Origin: Pleionea litopenaei
Lineage (GTDB): Bacteria > Pseudomonadota > Gammaproteobacteria > Enterobacterales > Kangiellaceae
Length of the DNA: 64,000 nt
Direction: 5' to 3'
NCBI RefSeq assembly: GCF_031198435.1
Contig: NZ_CP133548.1
Location: 1,242,501-1,306,500, forward strand
The notes under the pieces were generated by a model that was given only the letters and a program-made list of their open reading frames with translations, did not search any database and was not told where the DNA came from. A program made the translations under genes and the position numbers. Shown here one piece after another: positions 18,151 to 25,363 of this stretch (positions are counted from its first letter, which is position 1; each line of letters starts with the position of its first letter).

Positions 18151-18212
18151 ACTTATAACGTTTGTAACCGTTGCGCGGGCGTTTTCGTGTCGACTGCCTG
18201 CATTTGTTAACC
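18151..18212 (-). other. attC site
   Basis: Minus strand: GGTTAACAAATGCAGGC… ending ACAAACGTTATAAGT. The inner arms GCAGGC / GCCCGC pair with one mismatch. The 5' end GGTTAAC is the exact complement of GTTAACC at the start of its own cassette (18510–18516). Length 62 bp. Confidence 0.75.
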
Positions 18213-18494
18213 CTGAATCTTAATGAAGGCATCATTTAGCTGGTAGTATCTTAATGCCTCCAACATTTGATCAGGATTTGGATTGCTAATTTGTTCGCAC
18301 AGATTCGTTTTAATCGACTGGATGTATTGAATAGTTAAAAAGTACTTCAAGTCATCAAATGTTTCACTAACGCCATCGTCTTCTATCAAAGCGACTCTAG
18401 AATCAAGTCGCATCACTCCATCAGCTACTAATAAAATACGATCCCAAGCAAAGGCATCAACTTTTTCGAAGACCTCTTTCAAATCACCTTTCAT
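18207..18494 (-). CDS. cassette gene: small acidic cytoplasmic protein
   Basis: A 95-residue protein with no signal peptide or membrane segment and no family I recognise. The sequence is acidic and mostly helical by eye (LKEVFEKVDAFAWDRILLVADGVMRLDSRVALIEDDGVSETF is its longest coherent stretch, shown here only as motif pieces LKEVFEK and DGVMRLDSR). Size and charge would fit an immunity or regulatory protein, but nothing in the sequence proves that. It lies between two matched attC sites, with the stop codon inside the downstream attC (TTAACAA). Confidence 0.6.
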   Translation of the reverse strand: MKGDLKEVFEKVDAFAWDRILLVADGVMRLDSRVALIEDDGVSETFDDLKYFLTIQYIQSIKTNLCEQISNPNPDQMLEALRYYQLNDAFIKIQG

Positions 18495-18509
18495 AGGTTG
18501 ACTCAGTTC

Positions 18510-18570
18510 GGTTAACGCCTATTCAAACGGCGCGGAGTGTTCGGCGTCCGTTTGAAAGACTTGTTAGGCG
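18510..18570 (-). other. attC site (best in the array)
   Basis: Minus strand: CGCCTAACAAGTC… ending AGGCGTTAACC. A perfect 9-bp inner stem, TTCAAACGG / CCGTTTGAA (18522–18530 and 18548–18556), and GCCTAAC / GTTAACC-type outer cores make this a textbook 61-bp attC. Confidence 0.85.
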
Positions 18571-18587
18571 ATTCAAAGTACTAAGGT

Positions 18588-18974
18588 TCAGGCCCCACAC
18601 GAGAAATAGCCCCAACGATGTTCGATCGGCAAGCACTCCATGCACAGATCTTCACCTTCGTGCGTTCCGCCATCCCAGATTATTGAGTTGTACTCGGAGT
18701 CTAAATCAATCCATAAATCTTCCTTGTTGAATCGGGCTGGATTCTTATCTCGATTGATCATGAGGTTATCGCAACGATCGCACTTCTTCGCTGACATCTT
18801 CGCCAATGGTACAAACCGGGTATCGTGATTTATGGCCTTTAAGCCGTATTTGGCTAAAAGCGCCTTCATTTCTTCATCAAGCGCTTCTAGCTTTTCATCG
18901 AAGGAACAACTCTCAATTTCTTCCGAGTTGGTTTCGAAGAAACTGTACAAGCGCCGGATCGCAAACTGTTTCAT
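18588..18974 (-). CDS. cassette gene: small Cys-pair (zinc-binding-like) protein
   Basis: A 128-residue soluble protein of unknown family. CxxC pairs CDRC (~63) and CMEC (~115), with a final SCGA, suggest a zinc site in the C-terminal half; the N-terminal half is helical and acidic. It is the first cassette gene of the array when read on the minus strand. Its cassette begins with GTTAGGTG and ends at CGCCTAAC, a match with one wobble difference. AAGGAAC precedes the ATG. Confidence 0.65.
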   Translation of the reverse strand: MKQFAIRRLYSFFETNSEEIESCSFDEKLEALDEEMKALLAKYGLKAINHDTRFVPLAKMSAKKCDRCDNLMINRDKNPARFNKEDLWIDLDSEYNSIIWDGGTHEGEDLCMECLPIEHRWGYFSCGA

Positions 18975-19432
18975 GGCTGATGTTCCTTGTTATTTCTTTC
19001 TTCACCTAACATCTTACTATGTCCTCAATGAGTGCCGAGGGACATTATTCAAAACGCCAATTACAACTGAGTTCCTCACTAAATTCAATGAGTTAGTGGA
19101 TATTATCGCAATTTCCAATTGCGTACTATGTGCACATTGACTGCAAAGTACGCAAAGCTACTAGGTTTTTCTTCAATAAATACTATCAGATAATATTTGG
19201 CTTGCTGTCTATGCGGAAAGCAGAATCGATGTTTTACTACCAGTTTAGTTAGTTCTATGCTCAGTCGGCTTGATGACTTATGAGAATGAAAAGTAAATTT
19301 AGACAACTACTGATGGCTTTTGTCTGTCAAAAAGGAGTTATTTTCTCTGACTATTTATTAAGCACTCTCTAGGTCAGTTAGCTCACTCAATAAGTTACCA
19401 TAGGTTCACCACTTAACCGCATGGACGCGAAT
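18975..19432. other. gene-poor boundary between the cassette array and fimT
   Basis: At 19009–19016 the minus strand reads GTTAGGTG, the start of the first cassette. Just outside (about 19020–19065) lies an inverted repeat ATGTCC…GGACAT that could be a decayed attC or attI. The rest shows no integrase, terminator or convincing gene. A 67-codon minus-strand frame at 19103–19306 has no ribosome site or recognisable product. The fimT promoter must lie here but is not obvious. Confidence 0.5.
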
Positions 19433-19981
19433 ATGAAGATACGAGCCTTTACTCTGCTAGAGATGCTTTTCGTTGTTTCTATCGTTGCTATTGTAAGTTT
19501 ATTGATTGCTCCAAACTTTAATAATTTAAGAGCGAAACAGCGCGTAACCGTCGAAGTTAATGCGCTATTGGGAGCTCTCAATTACGCTCGCTTATTATCA
19601 ATATCGAAAAAACGTCCGGTGACTATTTGTGGAACTTTGGATGGAACCCATTGCAGTAGAAGTTGGAGTCAAGAATACATAGTGTTTCTCGATCAAAATA
19701 ACGATGCCCAAAGAGACGAGTTTGAGACCATGGTATTCAGTCACCGTCCAAAAAAAGACTTCCTTGATATTACTTGGTCAGCCTTTGGCAGAAAAAACTA
19801 CATTCGTTATTTACCCACTGGCATCACGGCACATCACAACGGCACATTTAAACTGTGTCACCAAAAGCTCAGCCTTATCCGAGCAATTTCTATTGCTAAA
19901 AGCGGTCGAGCTCGTGCATCAAAAGATAGTGATAAAGATGGCATTCACGAGCTAGGAGAAGGAAAGCCGATAGACTGTTGA
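19433..19981 (+). CDS. FimT/GspH-type pseudopilin
   Basis: A 182-residue type IV pilin-like protein. The class III signal is MKIRA|FTLLEMLFVVSIVAIVSLLIA: a five-residue leader, then Phe+1, Glu+5 and a hydrophobic helix. Residue -1 is Ala, not the usual Gly. The C-terminal domain, with C…C pairs and DQNNDAQRD, matches the FimT/GspH fold of minor pseudopilins that prime pilus assembly or bind DNA. An upstream ATG at 19421 adds four residues but has no ribosome site. pilSR lie 4.8 kb away across the cassette array. The other minor pilin genes are absent. Confidence 0.85.
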   Translation: MKIRAFTLLEMLFVVSIVAIVSLLIAPNFNNLRAKQRVTVEVNALLGALNYARLLSISKKRPVTICGTLDGTHCSRSWSQEYIVFLDQNNDAQRDEFETMVFSHRPKKDFLDITWSAFGRKNYIRYLPTGITAHHNGTFKLCHQKLSLIRAISIAKSGRARASKDSDKDGIHELGEGKPIDC

Positions 19982-19985
19982 TTGA

Positions 19986-21443
19986 CTAAGGCAGCTGCAA
20001 AACTTTCACGTTATTAAATCCACCGAGGTTTAAATGATGCGCTTGCACCTTACTCATTACCCCTTTGTCGCAAAACAGCAGATAGTTATTGGACTGATCA
20101 AGGTCAGGAAAACGCTTGGATAACGAATAGAAAGGTATTTTGATAATTTGATTGTTTGTTAAATGCAATGGGTTTTGTTCTTGCTCTTCTGGGTGACGAA
20201 TATCGATAACCACATCGCTTAATGCTGGGATCTCAACACAAGCAACTTGAGTATCGGTATCAACACCGTCTAAAACTTTTTCAATCGATTGAACCACTCG
20301 ATTATTAATAGCATTATCAAGGACGGAAAAGTCGAACGATTCTTCCGCTTTTTCAATCGCTGCTGCTTTCACTTTGGTCGACGGACGTTGCGAAATAACA
20401 CCACAATACTCAGGCATATTGGCGGCAAACTCTTCGGTACCAATTCGTTTTGCTTGGGCAATGATGTCTTGTTTATCCATGGCGACTAGAGGTCGTAACA
20501 CCATCGCATTGGTTGCTGAGTCAATCAGTTTCAAATTGGTGATGGTTTGGCTCGACACTTGCCCGATGGCCTCGCCGGTTATCAAGGTTTCTATGGCTAG
20601 CTCAGAAGCTAAACTTTCTGCGGCACGAAACATCATTCGCTTTAATGCAACGCCCATGACCGCAGGTTCCATCGATTTAAGAATTTCTTCAACAACCGGT
20701 TCAAAGGGTACTGAGATAAATTTTACCTTGTGCGACGCTGCGTACTTATTCCAGAGAAAATAAGCGACCTGCTTCACACCTATTTCATGCGCAGAGCCCC
20801 CTAAATTGAAAAAGCAGAAGTGGGTTTTAACTCCCCTCTTAATCATCTGAAAGCTCGCGACACCCGAGTCATATCCACCAGAAATTAATGAAACCACCGA
20901 CTCTTGCTGCCCAATAGGATAACCACCAAGCCCAGCTATTTTTTCTTTTATGAAAAAGGCTTTAGTGCCATCAACTTCTAACCGCAGTTCAATATCAGGA
21001 GATCTTAATCGCACACCATTTGACTGTCCCACCGTTAACAGGTGGTGACCAAGCTCGCGTTCAAGTTCAATAGAGGTAAAGGAGTGCTTGCCTTTACGTT
21101 TCGCTCGCACACAAAAGGTCTTATCAATAATCTGATCAGAAAATCGCTGAACGCCTTGTGCGACTAAATCGTCGAAAGACTCAAACTCAACTTCATCCAC
21201 AACCAAAAAAAAGTCGATTCCTGGTATGCAGGCAATTTTCTCTTTGATATTAAATTGGGTATCGGCAGGTAAGTCGTTAGGCAGCTTTATTTCTATATGG
21301 TCCCAGCGTCGATAAACCTTGGTCTCAGGAACTTGGGCTTTTAGGAGGTTCTCAAGATTATAGTGGAGTTGCTTGGTAATTAACTTTCGTACTGGTCGAC
21401 TTTTAATAATGATTTCGTGGAACAGCTTAACCACAATTTTCAT
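19986..21443 (-). CDS. thiI: ThiI, tRNA 4-thiouridine synthase/sulfurtransferase
   Basis: A 485-residue enzyme that makes 4-thiouridine at tRNA position 8 and, in gammaproteobacteria, also supplies sulfur for the thiamine thiazole. Parts: an N-terminal ferredoxin-like plus THUMP region (~1–165), a PP-loop domain with SLISGGYDSGVAS (~182), and a C-terminal rhodanese domain with the persulfide cysteine in LLFCDKGVMS. The rhodanese domain marks the bifunctional E. coli type. The ATG at 21443 (MKIVVKLFHE) matches the family start; a TTG at 21467 is ignored. Its 3' end lies 4 bases from convergent fimT. Confidence 0.95.
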   Translation of the reverse strand: MKIVVKLFHEIIIKSRPVRKLITKQLHYNLENLLKAQVPETKVYRRWDHIEIKLPNDLPADTQFNIKEKIACIPGIDFFLVVDEVEFESFDDLVAQGVQRFSDQIIDKTFCVRAKRKGKHSFTSIELERELGHHLLTVGQSNGVRLRSPDIELRLEVDGTKAFFIKEKIAGLGGYPIGQQESVVSLISGGYDSGVASFQMIKRGVKTHFCFFNLGGSAHEIGVKQVAYFLWNKYAASHKVKFISVPFEPVVEEILKSMEPAVMGVALKRMMFRAAESLASELAIETLITGEAIGQVSSQTITNLKLIDSATNAMVLRPLVAMDKQDIIAQAKRIGTEEFAANMPEYCGVISQRPSTKVKAAAIEKAEESFDFSVLDNAINNRVVQSIEKVLDGVDTDTQVACVEIPALSDVVIDIRHPEEQEQNPLHLTNNQIIKIPFYSLSKRFPDLDQSNNYLLFCDKGVMSKVQAHHLNLGGFNNVKVLQLP

Positions 21444-21515
21444 AAGTGAGCTCTGGCAATGTGACAAAGCCCACTATTTTACTGAATTATCGATAAAATG
21501 AGAATCTGAAAACGC

Positions 21516-22106
21516 TTATGCGCGAATTAATCCGACAAACTGACCTTCGATGGTCAGCTCTTCCGGAGAGACCTCAATCGGCTGGAATTCTGAGTTTTCG
21601 GGATAAAGCACTGCTTTTCCATTCTTTCGACCCAGTCGTTTGACCGTGACTTCGTCGTCTAACCGGGCAACGACAATTTGGCCTAAGTCCGCGGTCTGAG
21701 TCTTTCTTACGGCGATAAGATCACCATCTAATATGCCAGCGTCTTTCATACTGTCACCACGAACTCGCAACAAAAAGGTGGGTTTCTTGCGACGTAAAAC
21801 TTCGGGGATCGTAACGTATCGTTCGACATTCTCTACGGCTTCAATCGGAATACCTGCAGCTACTGAACCAACGAGCGGCAACTCTTCAACTTCACCCGCT
21901 AGAATCTGAATTCCACGTGTTTTCTCGCTGTGTAAACGAATAGCTCCTTTTTTAGCGAGCGCTTTCAAATGATCGGCAGCAGCTTTGGTTGAGCTTACGC
22001 CGAGCAATTCAGCCAATTCGGCATGGGTTGGCGCGATGCCATTTTCTTCAATAAACTCGCGCAGAACATCCAGTACTTCCTGTTGACGCATGGTTAACTC
22101 ACGCAC
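21516..22106 (-). CDS. lexA: LexA, SOS-response repressor
   Basis: A 196-residue self-cleaving repressor. It starts at a GTG with AAGGGGA upstream, and its length and alignment fit E. coli LexA from residue 1. The cleavage bond Ala84-Gly85 (VAAG), nucleophile Ser119 (GDSMKD) and Lys156 (VTVKRL) are all in the canonical positions. The recognition helix (residues 39–46) reads STKAAADH in place of SPNAAEEH, so Asn41, Glu44 and Glu45, which read CTGT in E. coli, are replaced. That predicts a different operator. The promoter carries no CTGT-N8-ACAG box but has another 16-bp palindrome. Confidence 0.96.
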   Translation of the reverse strand: MRELTMRQQEVLDVLREFIEENGIAPTHAELAELLGVSSTKAAADHLKALAKKGAIRLHSEKTRGIQILAGEVEELPLVGSVAAGIPIEAVENVERYVTIPEVLRRKKPTFLLRVRGDSMKDAGILDGDLIAVRKTQTADLGQIVVARLDDEVTVKRLGRKNGKAVLYPENSEFQPIEVSPEELTIEGQFVGLIRA

Positions 22107-22138
22107 GGCAATTCCCCTTCAATGAAATAGTATGTGAA

Positions 22139-22167
22139 TAAATACTACTTATTTAAGTAGATTGCAA
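22139..22167 (-). promoter_or_regulatory. lexA promoter with a candidate non-canonical LexA operator
   Basis: On the minus strand: -35 TTGCAA (22162–22167), a 17-base spacer, and -10 TATTTA (22139–22144). The spacer is filled by CTACTTAAATAAGTAG (22145–22160), a palindrome broken only in its central two bases. It has the length of a LexA box and the ideal place to block RNA polymerase. It would give lexA autorepression with an operator unlike the E. coli one. Confidence 0.6.
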
Positions 22168-22184
22168 GTTTTTACGTGAAAAGA

Positions 22185-22931
22185 TCACTTATCATTCAAC
22201 GATAAATGCTCAGTATTCGGGTCTACGAGTTCCTTCTCGACTTTCTGTTGAGGAATTTTCTCACCAGCTTCTGCCATCGATAAACTTGAAACATCGACTT
22301 CTTTTTGCGCATATTCTCGTTCCGGAGACAGCCTGCCAAGCTCACCGAGCGTCAAATCCGAGGTATCTATTTCCACGGCTTCTTGTTGTCGCTTTTCTCC
22401 TAGCGTAGCTCCAACTTCTGCGATATTTAATCCAGAAAGATCAGGCTCAGGGATTGCCTCTGCTTTCTCGATGGCAGGCAGCACTTCACCGGCCGACGCA
22501 ACACTCCAATCACCATCGTCCGCAGCCTCTGCTTGACTTACTGACGCGGTTTCCACCGGTGTTGCACTTGCAGTGGTATGCTCTGAAGATGTCGAACTAA
22601 CAGGGCTGGCGTTGTTAGCACTGGCAGTATCAGTGCTCGCAGGGTTGATCGCAGGCTGCTGATTAGTGGTTTTCGCGACTGATTCCACTGTATGACTTTC
22701 TTGTTTACGCAGTAAAGCGAGTGCACCGGCTTGTTTCAAAGCCGATTGATACTTCATTGCTTGTGCGTAATCTAACGCTTTTTTTATCGTGACCTCTTGG
22801 CCAGAGAACAGTCGCTCGATTTGAGCCGGTTGAGTTTTGAATAAACGAGCTAAGTTCTGCTTAACCTCATCCATGCTTTTAGAGGGAACCGTACGTCCCG
22901 CAAAAACAATATCGAACTTTCCTTCAACCAT
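22185..22931 (-). CDS. repeat-containing protein of unknown function
   Basis: A 248-residue soluble protein. Residues ~1–75 (FDIVFAGRTVPSKSMDEVKQNLARLF, QIERLFSGQEVTIKKALDYAQA) form a compact domain I have seen at the N-terminus of proteobacterial membrane and envelope proteins of unknown role. A long Ser/Thr/Ala-rich linker follows (~80–150). The C-terminus holds four spaced repeats of the pattern D-x-S-x-L-x-[ILM]-x-E-x-G (LSGLNIAEVG, TSDLTLGELG, VSSLSMAEAG, TEHLSLND). It lies directly upstream of lexA on the same strand, but lexA has its own promoter. Confidence 0.6.
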   Translation of the reverse strand: MVEGKFDIVFAGRTVPSKSMDEVKQNLARLFKTQPAQIERLFSGQEVTIKKALDYAQAMKYQSALKQAGALALLRKQESHTVESVAKTTNQQPAINPASTDTASANNASPVSSTSSEHTTASATPVETASVSQAEAADDGDWSVASAGEVLPAIEKAEAIPEPDLSGLNIAEVGATLGEKRQQEAVEIDTSDLTLGELGRLSPEREYAQKEVDVSSLSMAEAGEKIPQQKVEKELVDPNTEHLSLNDK

Positions 22932-23008
22932 ACTTATCTACCGTAATAAAGCTATGCATAACAATGATTTATACTAGCCTGAGAGTTTTCAATCGGGAAG
23001 TCAAGGAA

Positions 23009-23269
23009 CTAAAGCAGAAACTTGAGGCCAATACCCTCTTTCGTAATTCGAACGACCTCTGCCTGTAATTTAGGCATAGTTTCAGGGAAACCGACCGCTT
23101 GAATCGTCACGACGGTGCCGGGAGCGAGTGATTGAAGCTTTTGCGACTCAACAAAAGCACCAAAGTCACTGAGCTCTCGAGTCTGCGCTTTAACGACGCC
23201 CAATGTCTCTGAAGTAACTTCAACATCAGTTTTTATCGGCGTGCGGATTGCATTACGGCGTTCTGGCAT
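23009..23269 (-). CDS. small PilZ-domain c-di-GMP-binding protein
   Basis: An 86-residue stand-alone PilZ domain. The two c-di-GMP-binding motifs are present: RRNAIR (RxxxR) at residues ~4–9 and LSDFGAF ((D/N)xSxxG-like) at ~33–39. The rest is the expected six-stranded barrel. Stand-alone PilZ proteins act as c-di-GMP receptors for motility, pili or exopolysaccharide. It is the smallest of three PilZ genes within 2.3 kb. Partner and output are not shown by the sequence. Confidence 0.85.
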   Translation of the reverse strand: MPERRNAIRTPIKTDVEVTSETLGVVKAQTRELSDFGAFVESQKLQSLAPGTVVTIQAVGFPETMPKLQAEVVRITKEGIGLKFLL

Positions 23270-23397
23270 ATGATAAAATCAATACTTTTCAATCAGTTTA
23301 GACCATAATTGAGCTAATCAACCAGCTAATATTGCCGTTGTAATCACAATTGAGCTCAGTTTACAATTTAACAGTAAGCGACTAAGGCAGTAAAAAA

Positions 23398-23964
23398 ATG
23401 ACAGCTCCCGACGACAACCCTTTTCTAAATGAGTTTCAAGATGTTGTACCACTTGAACAAGACAAAGTTCCTTTGAAGAAACCCGCGCTGTCGTCGTCTA
23501 CGCTAGCAAATCGACAAGAGGCGGCTGTATCAAAACACTATAAAGACTTTAATTATCTCGTGGACTCTGAAGTGCCCCTCGTAGAGCCAGAGCAAATTTT
23601 GGAGTTTCGAATTGATGGCCTACAAACCGGAGTATTCAAAAAGCTTCGACAAGGAAAATACACCATTGAAGGTCATCTAGACCTGCATCGGCATACAGTC
23701 GCAGAAGCCCGAAGCGCTCTTTTTCAATTTATCCAGAAGTCATTGAAGCTTGAATGTCGAACACTCTTGGTGACCCATGGCAAAGGTGCTCGCTCAGTAC
23801 CTCCGGCGAGAATAAAAAGCTATGTCGACTATTGGCTCAAGCAGGTTCCAGAAGTAATGGCCTATCACTCAGCTCAAAAGCACCATGGAGGAACGGGGTC
23901 GGTTTACGTACTGCTTCGAAAATCACCAACCCAACGGCAACAGAACAAAGAAAAGTATCAGTAG
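23398..23964 (+). CDS. Smr-domain protein (SmrA/YdaL-like)
   Basis: A 188-residue protein with a C-terminal Smr (MutS2-related) domain at ~95–180. Motifs LDLHRHTVAEARSALFQFI (LDxH), LLVTHGKGARS (the TGxG-like THGKG) and AQKHHGGTGSVYVLLRK are typical. Such domains nick DNA or RNA, and E. coli SmrA/SmrB-type proteins cut DNA or collided-ribosome mRNA. The N-terminal ~90 residues, including the conserved VPLVEPEQIL segment, match the gammaproteobacterial small-protein form. It converges with the next gene, their stop codons abutting. Confidence 0.88.
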   Translation: MTAPDDNPFLNEFQDVVPLEQDKVPLKKPALSSSTLANRQEAAVSKHYKDFNYLVDSEVPLVEPEQILEFRIDGLQTGVFKKLRQGKYTIEGHLDLHRHTVAEARSALFQFIQKSLKLECRTLLVTHGKGARSVPPARIKSYVDYWLKQVPEVMAYHSAQKHHGGTGSVYVLLRKSPTQRQQNKEKYQ

Positions 23965-24342
23965 CTATTGCTTTGGTTGGCCAAGAAGTTGTTGTTTTTC
24001 TTGCTCAGTCAGTGACTTTTGGACTTTGAAGTCCATATCTCCTAACCGAATTTCTTTAACATTAGGTACGTTCTCGGGACGTTGATAGCTAACGTGTGGG
24101 GTACCGTATTCATCGACCCAGCGGTATACAATTCGCTCAGACTCAGCGGCGGAGAGCGCCATTAACTTTACCGGCTCCTGGCTGAATACTTTAAAACTAT
24201 CTTTCGCCAAGACGGCAAGAGACTCCGTTTTCACAAAGTTCTTCCCGACGATTTCCCATTGACCAGGGTTTTGACGCTCTAAATAAGCGCCATACAGTAC
24301 CATGCCAATAACAGCGACCAAAATAATCGAGAAAACTTTCAT
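23965..24342 (-). CDS. membrane-anchored DUF4124-domain protein
   Basis: A 125-residue protein with an N-terminal hydrophobic segment (~3–21) that is probably an uncleaved anchor, since no clear cleavage site follows. The central segment IVYRWVDEYGTPHVSYQRPENV is a DUF4124 motif like that in the protein at 3434–3880. The C-terminus is charged and Gln-rich. Function is unknown. Its stop codon directly adjoins that of the Smr gene. Confidence 0.75.
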   Translation of the reverse strand: MKVFSIILVAVIGMVLYGAYLERQNPGQWEIVGKNFVKTESLAVLAKDSFKVFSQEPVKLMALSAAESERIVYRWVDEYGTPHVSYQRPENVPNVKEIRLGDMDFKVQKSLTEQEKQQLLGQPKQ

Positions 24343-24553
24343 AACAAAAACCTATTCAAGCGTGTACTAATCACCGAGCGAACGTGTATTAAACACCAAG
24401 AAACATTGCTTTACCCAGTAACCGAAAATACTTCGAGCATCTATTTACAAATAATGTTTTCGAAATATTCTTAAAAGTAACTATATCTTTGGGGTCTAAG
24501 GATCGCAAGGAATGGATTTTGCTCACCCTCAATAATAGAAGTAAACGACAGGC

Positions 24554-24898
24554 CTAATCAAACAGCTCCTGCCAAAGTTTGATATCAGAATGCTCTGCAT
24601 CTAATAATTCAAATCCACAATGATAGGTGGGCTCAGAGTCAATTTGATTGCACCACTTAACCTCGCCAGTCAGTAAGTACTTAAGACTATCTTGGTTAAA
24701 GTCGATTAGTAACTCTAGGTAAGCCCCAACATCGATGGGGTAATTCGTAGATACCTTAATTCCTCGACGAGAAATGTCTGCGGTGGTGCATTTCACCACC
24801 AAGCCGTTCTCATCATTGACCGATGACGAAAGAACTTCAATGAACACCACTTCTTCTCGAACAACCCGTTGTTCGCCACGTAACTCTAGTTTTTCCAT
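24554..24898 (-). CDS. PilZ-domain protein
   Basis: A 114-residue PilZ-like protein. RGEQRVVR supplies the RxxxR motif and TTADISRRGIKVST the DxSxxG motif. It ends with KYLLTGEVKWCNQID…PTYHCGFELLD, closely matching its downstream paralogue (VRWCLEVDEIPTYHAGIHF), so the pair arose by duplication. The W-C and PTYH-x-G motif is shared by a subset of PilZ proteins. It is probably a cytoplasmic c-di-GMP receptor. Confidence 0.82.
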   Translation of the reverse strand: MEKLELRGEQRVVREEVVFIEVLSSSVNDENGLVVKCTTADISRRGIKVSTNYPIDVGAYLELLIDFNQDSLKYLLTGEVKWCNQIDSEPTYHCGFELLDAEHSDIKLWQELFD

Positions 24899-24942
24899 TC
24901 GGTCACTCTTTAATCAGGCTTTTCCCAGAACATGGTTAGCGG

Positions 24943-25296
24943 TCAAACCACGCAGTTTTTCAGCCACTTAGCAAAATCTTCACTGCTATCTTCTACGAAG
25001 TGGATACCCGCATGATAGGTCGGTATTTCATCAACTTCAAGACACCATCTAACTTGTCCCATTAGATGATATCGAGTTTGACTAGGTGGGGAGATTAAGT
25101 CAATCACTAACACTTGTCCCACTGGGAGCGGCTCAGACGAGGTAAACTTTGCTCCACGACAACTGACATCGGCGACGCGACTCGCATGCAGCCTCTCTCT
25201 TCCGTCTAACTCGACCAGTTGATACTTAATATAGAGCTCGTCTTGGGGTGGTAGGCGCTCATCTGAGCGATATTCGGTGAGTGTATTCCGTTCCAT
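24943..25296 (-). CDS. PilZ-domain protein, paralogue of the adjacent gene
   Basis: A 117-residue PilZ-like protein. RSDER serves as RxxxR and VADVSCRGAKFTSS as DxSxxG. Its C-terminal half is clearly homologous to the neighbour at 24554–24898, which starts 44 bases after this gene ends. The two are likely one transcript, with this gene first. An AGGAGGTATAGC ribosome site precedes the ATG. c-di-GMP binding is predicted from the motifs only. Confidence 0.82.
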   Translation of the reverse strand: MERNTLTEYRSDERLPPQDELYIKYQLVELDGRERLHASRVADVSCRGAKFTSSEPLPVGQVLVIDLISPPSQTRYHLMGQVRWCLEVDEIPTYHAGIHFVEDSSEDFAKWLKNCVV

Positions 25297-25363
25297 GCTA
25301 TACCTCCTGTAAAGTCACTGCCTAAAGTATAGCTTAATTTTTGCGTCTCAGTAGAAGACCTGA

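Larger units (their letters stand above)
14738..19070 (-). mobile_element. integron gene-cassette array lacking an integrase (CALIN)
   Basis: Nine small genes, all on the minus strand, tightly packed and separated by 50–80-bp imperfect palindromes of attC type. In the clearest cases the TTRRRY-like bases at the start of a cassette are the complement of the first bases of the attC at the end of that same cassette: TTATAAGT…ACTTATAAC for 17783–18142, TTAACC…GGTTAAC for 18207–18494, and TTAGGTG…CGCCTAAC for 18588–18974. That is what a formerly circular cassette predicts. No tyrosine recombinase or attI is visible in the window. The array separates pilSR from a fimT-like gene, so it looks like an insertion into a pilus locus. 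Confidence 0.8.

Noticed and set aside
19103-19306. 67-codon minus-strand frame outside the cassette array
   Set aside because: No ribosome site, attC or similarity. Kept only as part of the boundary description.
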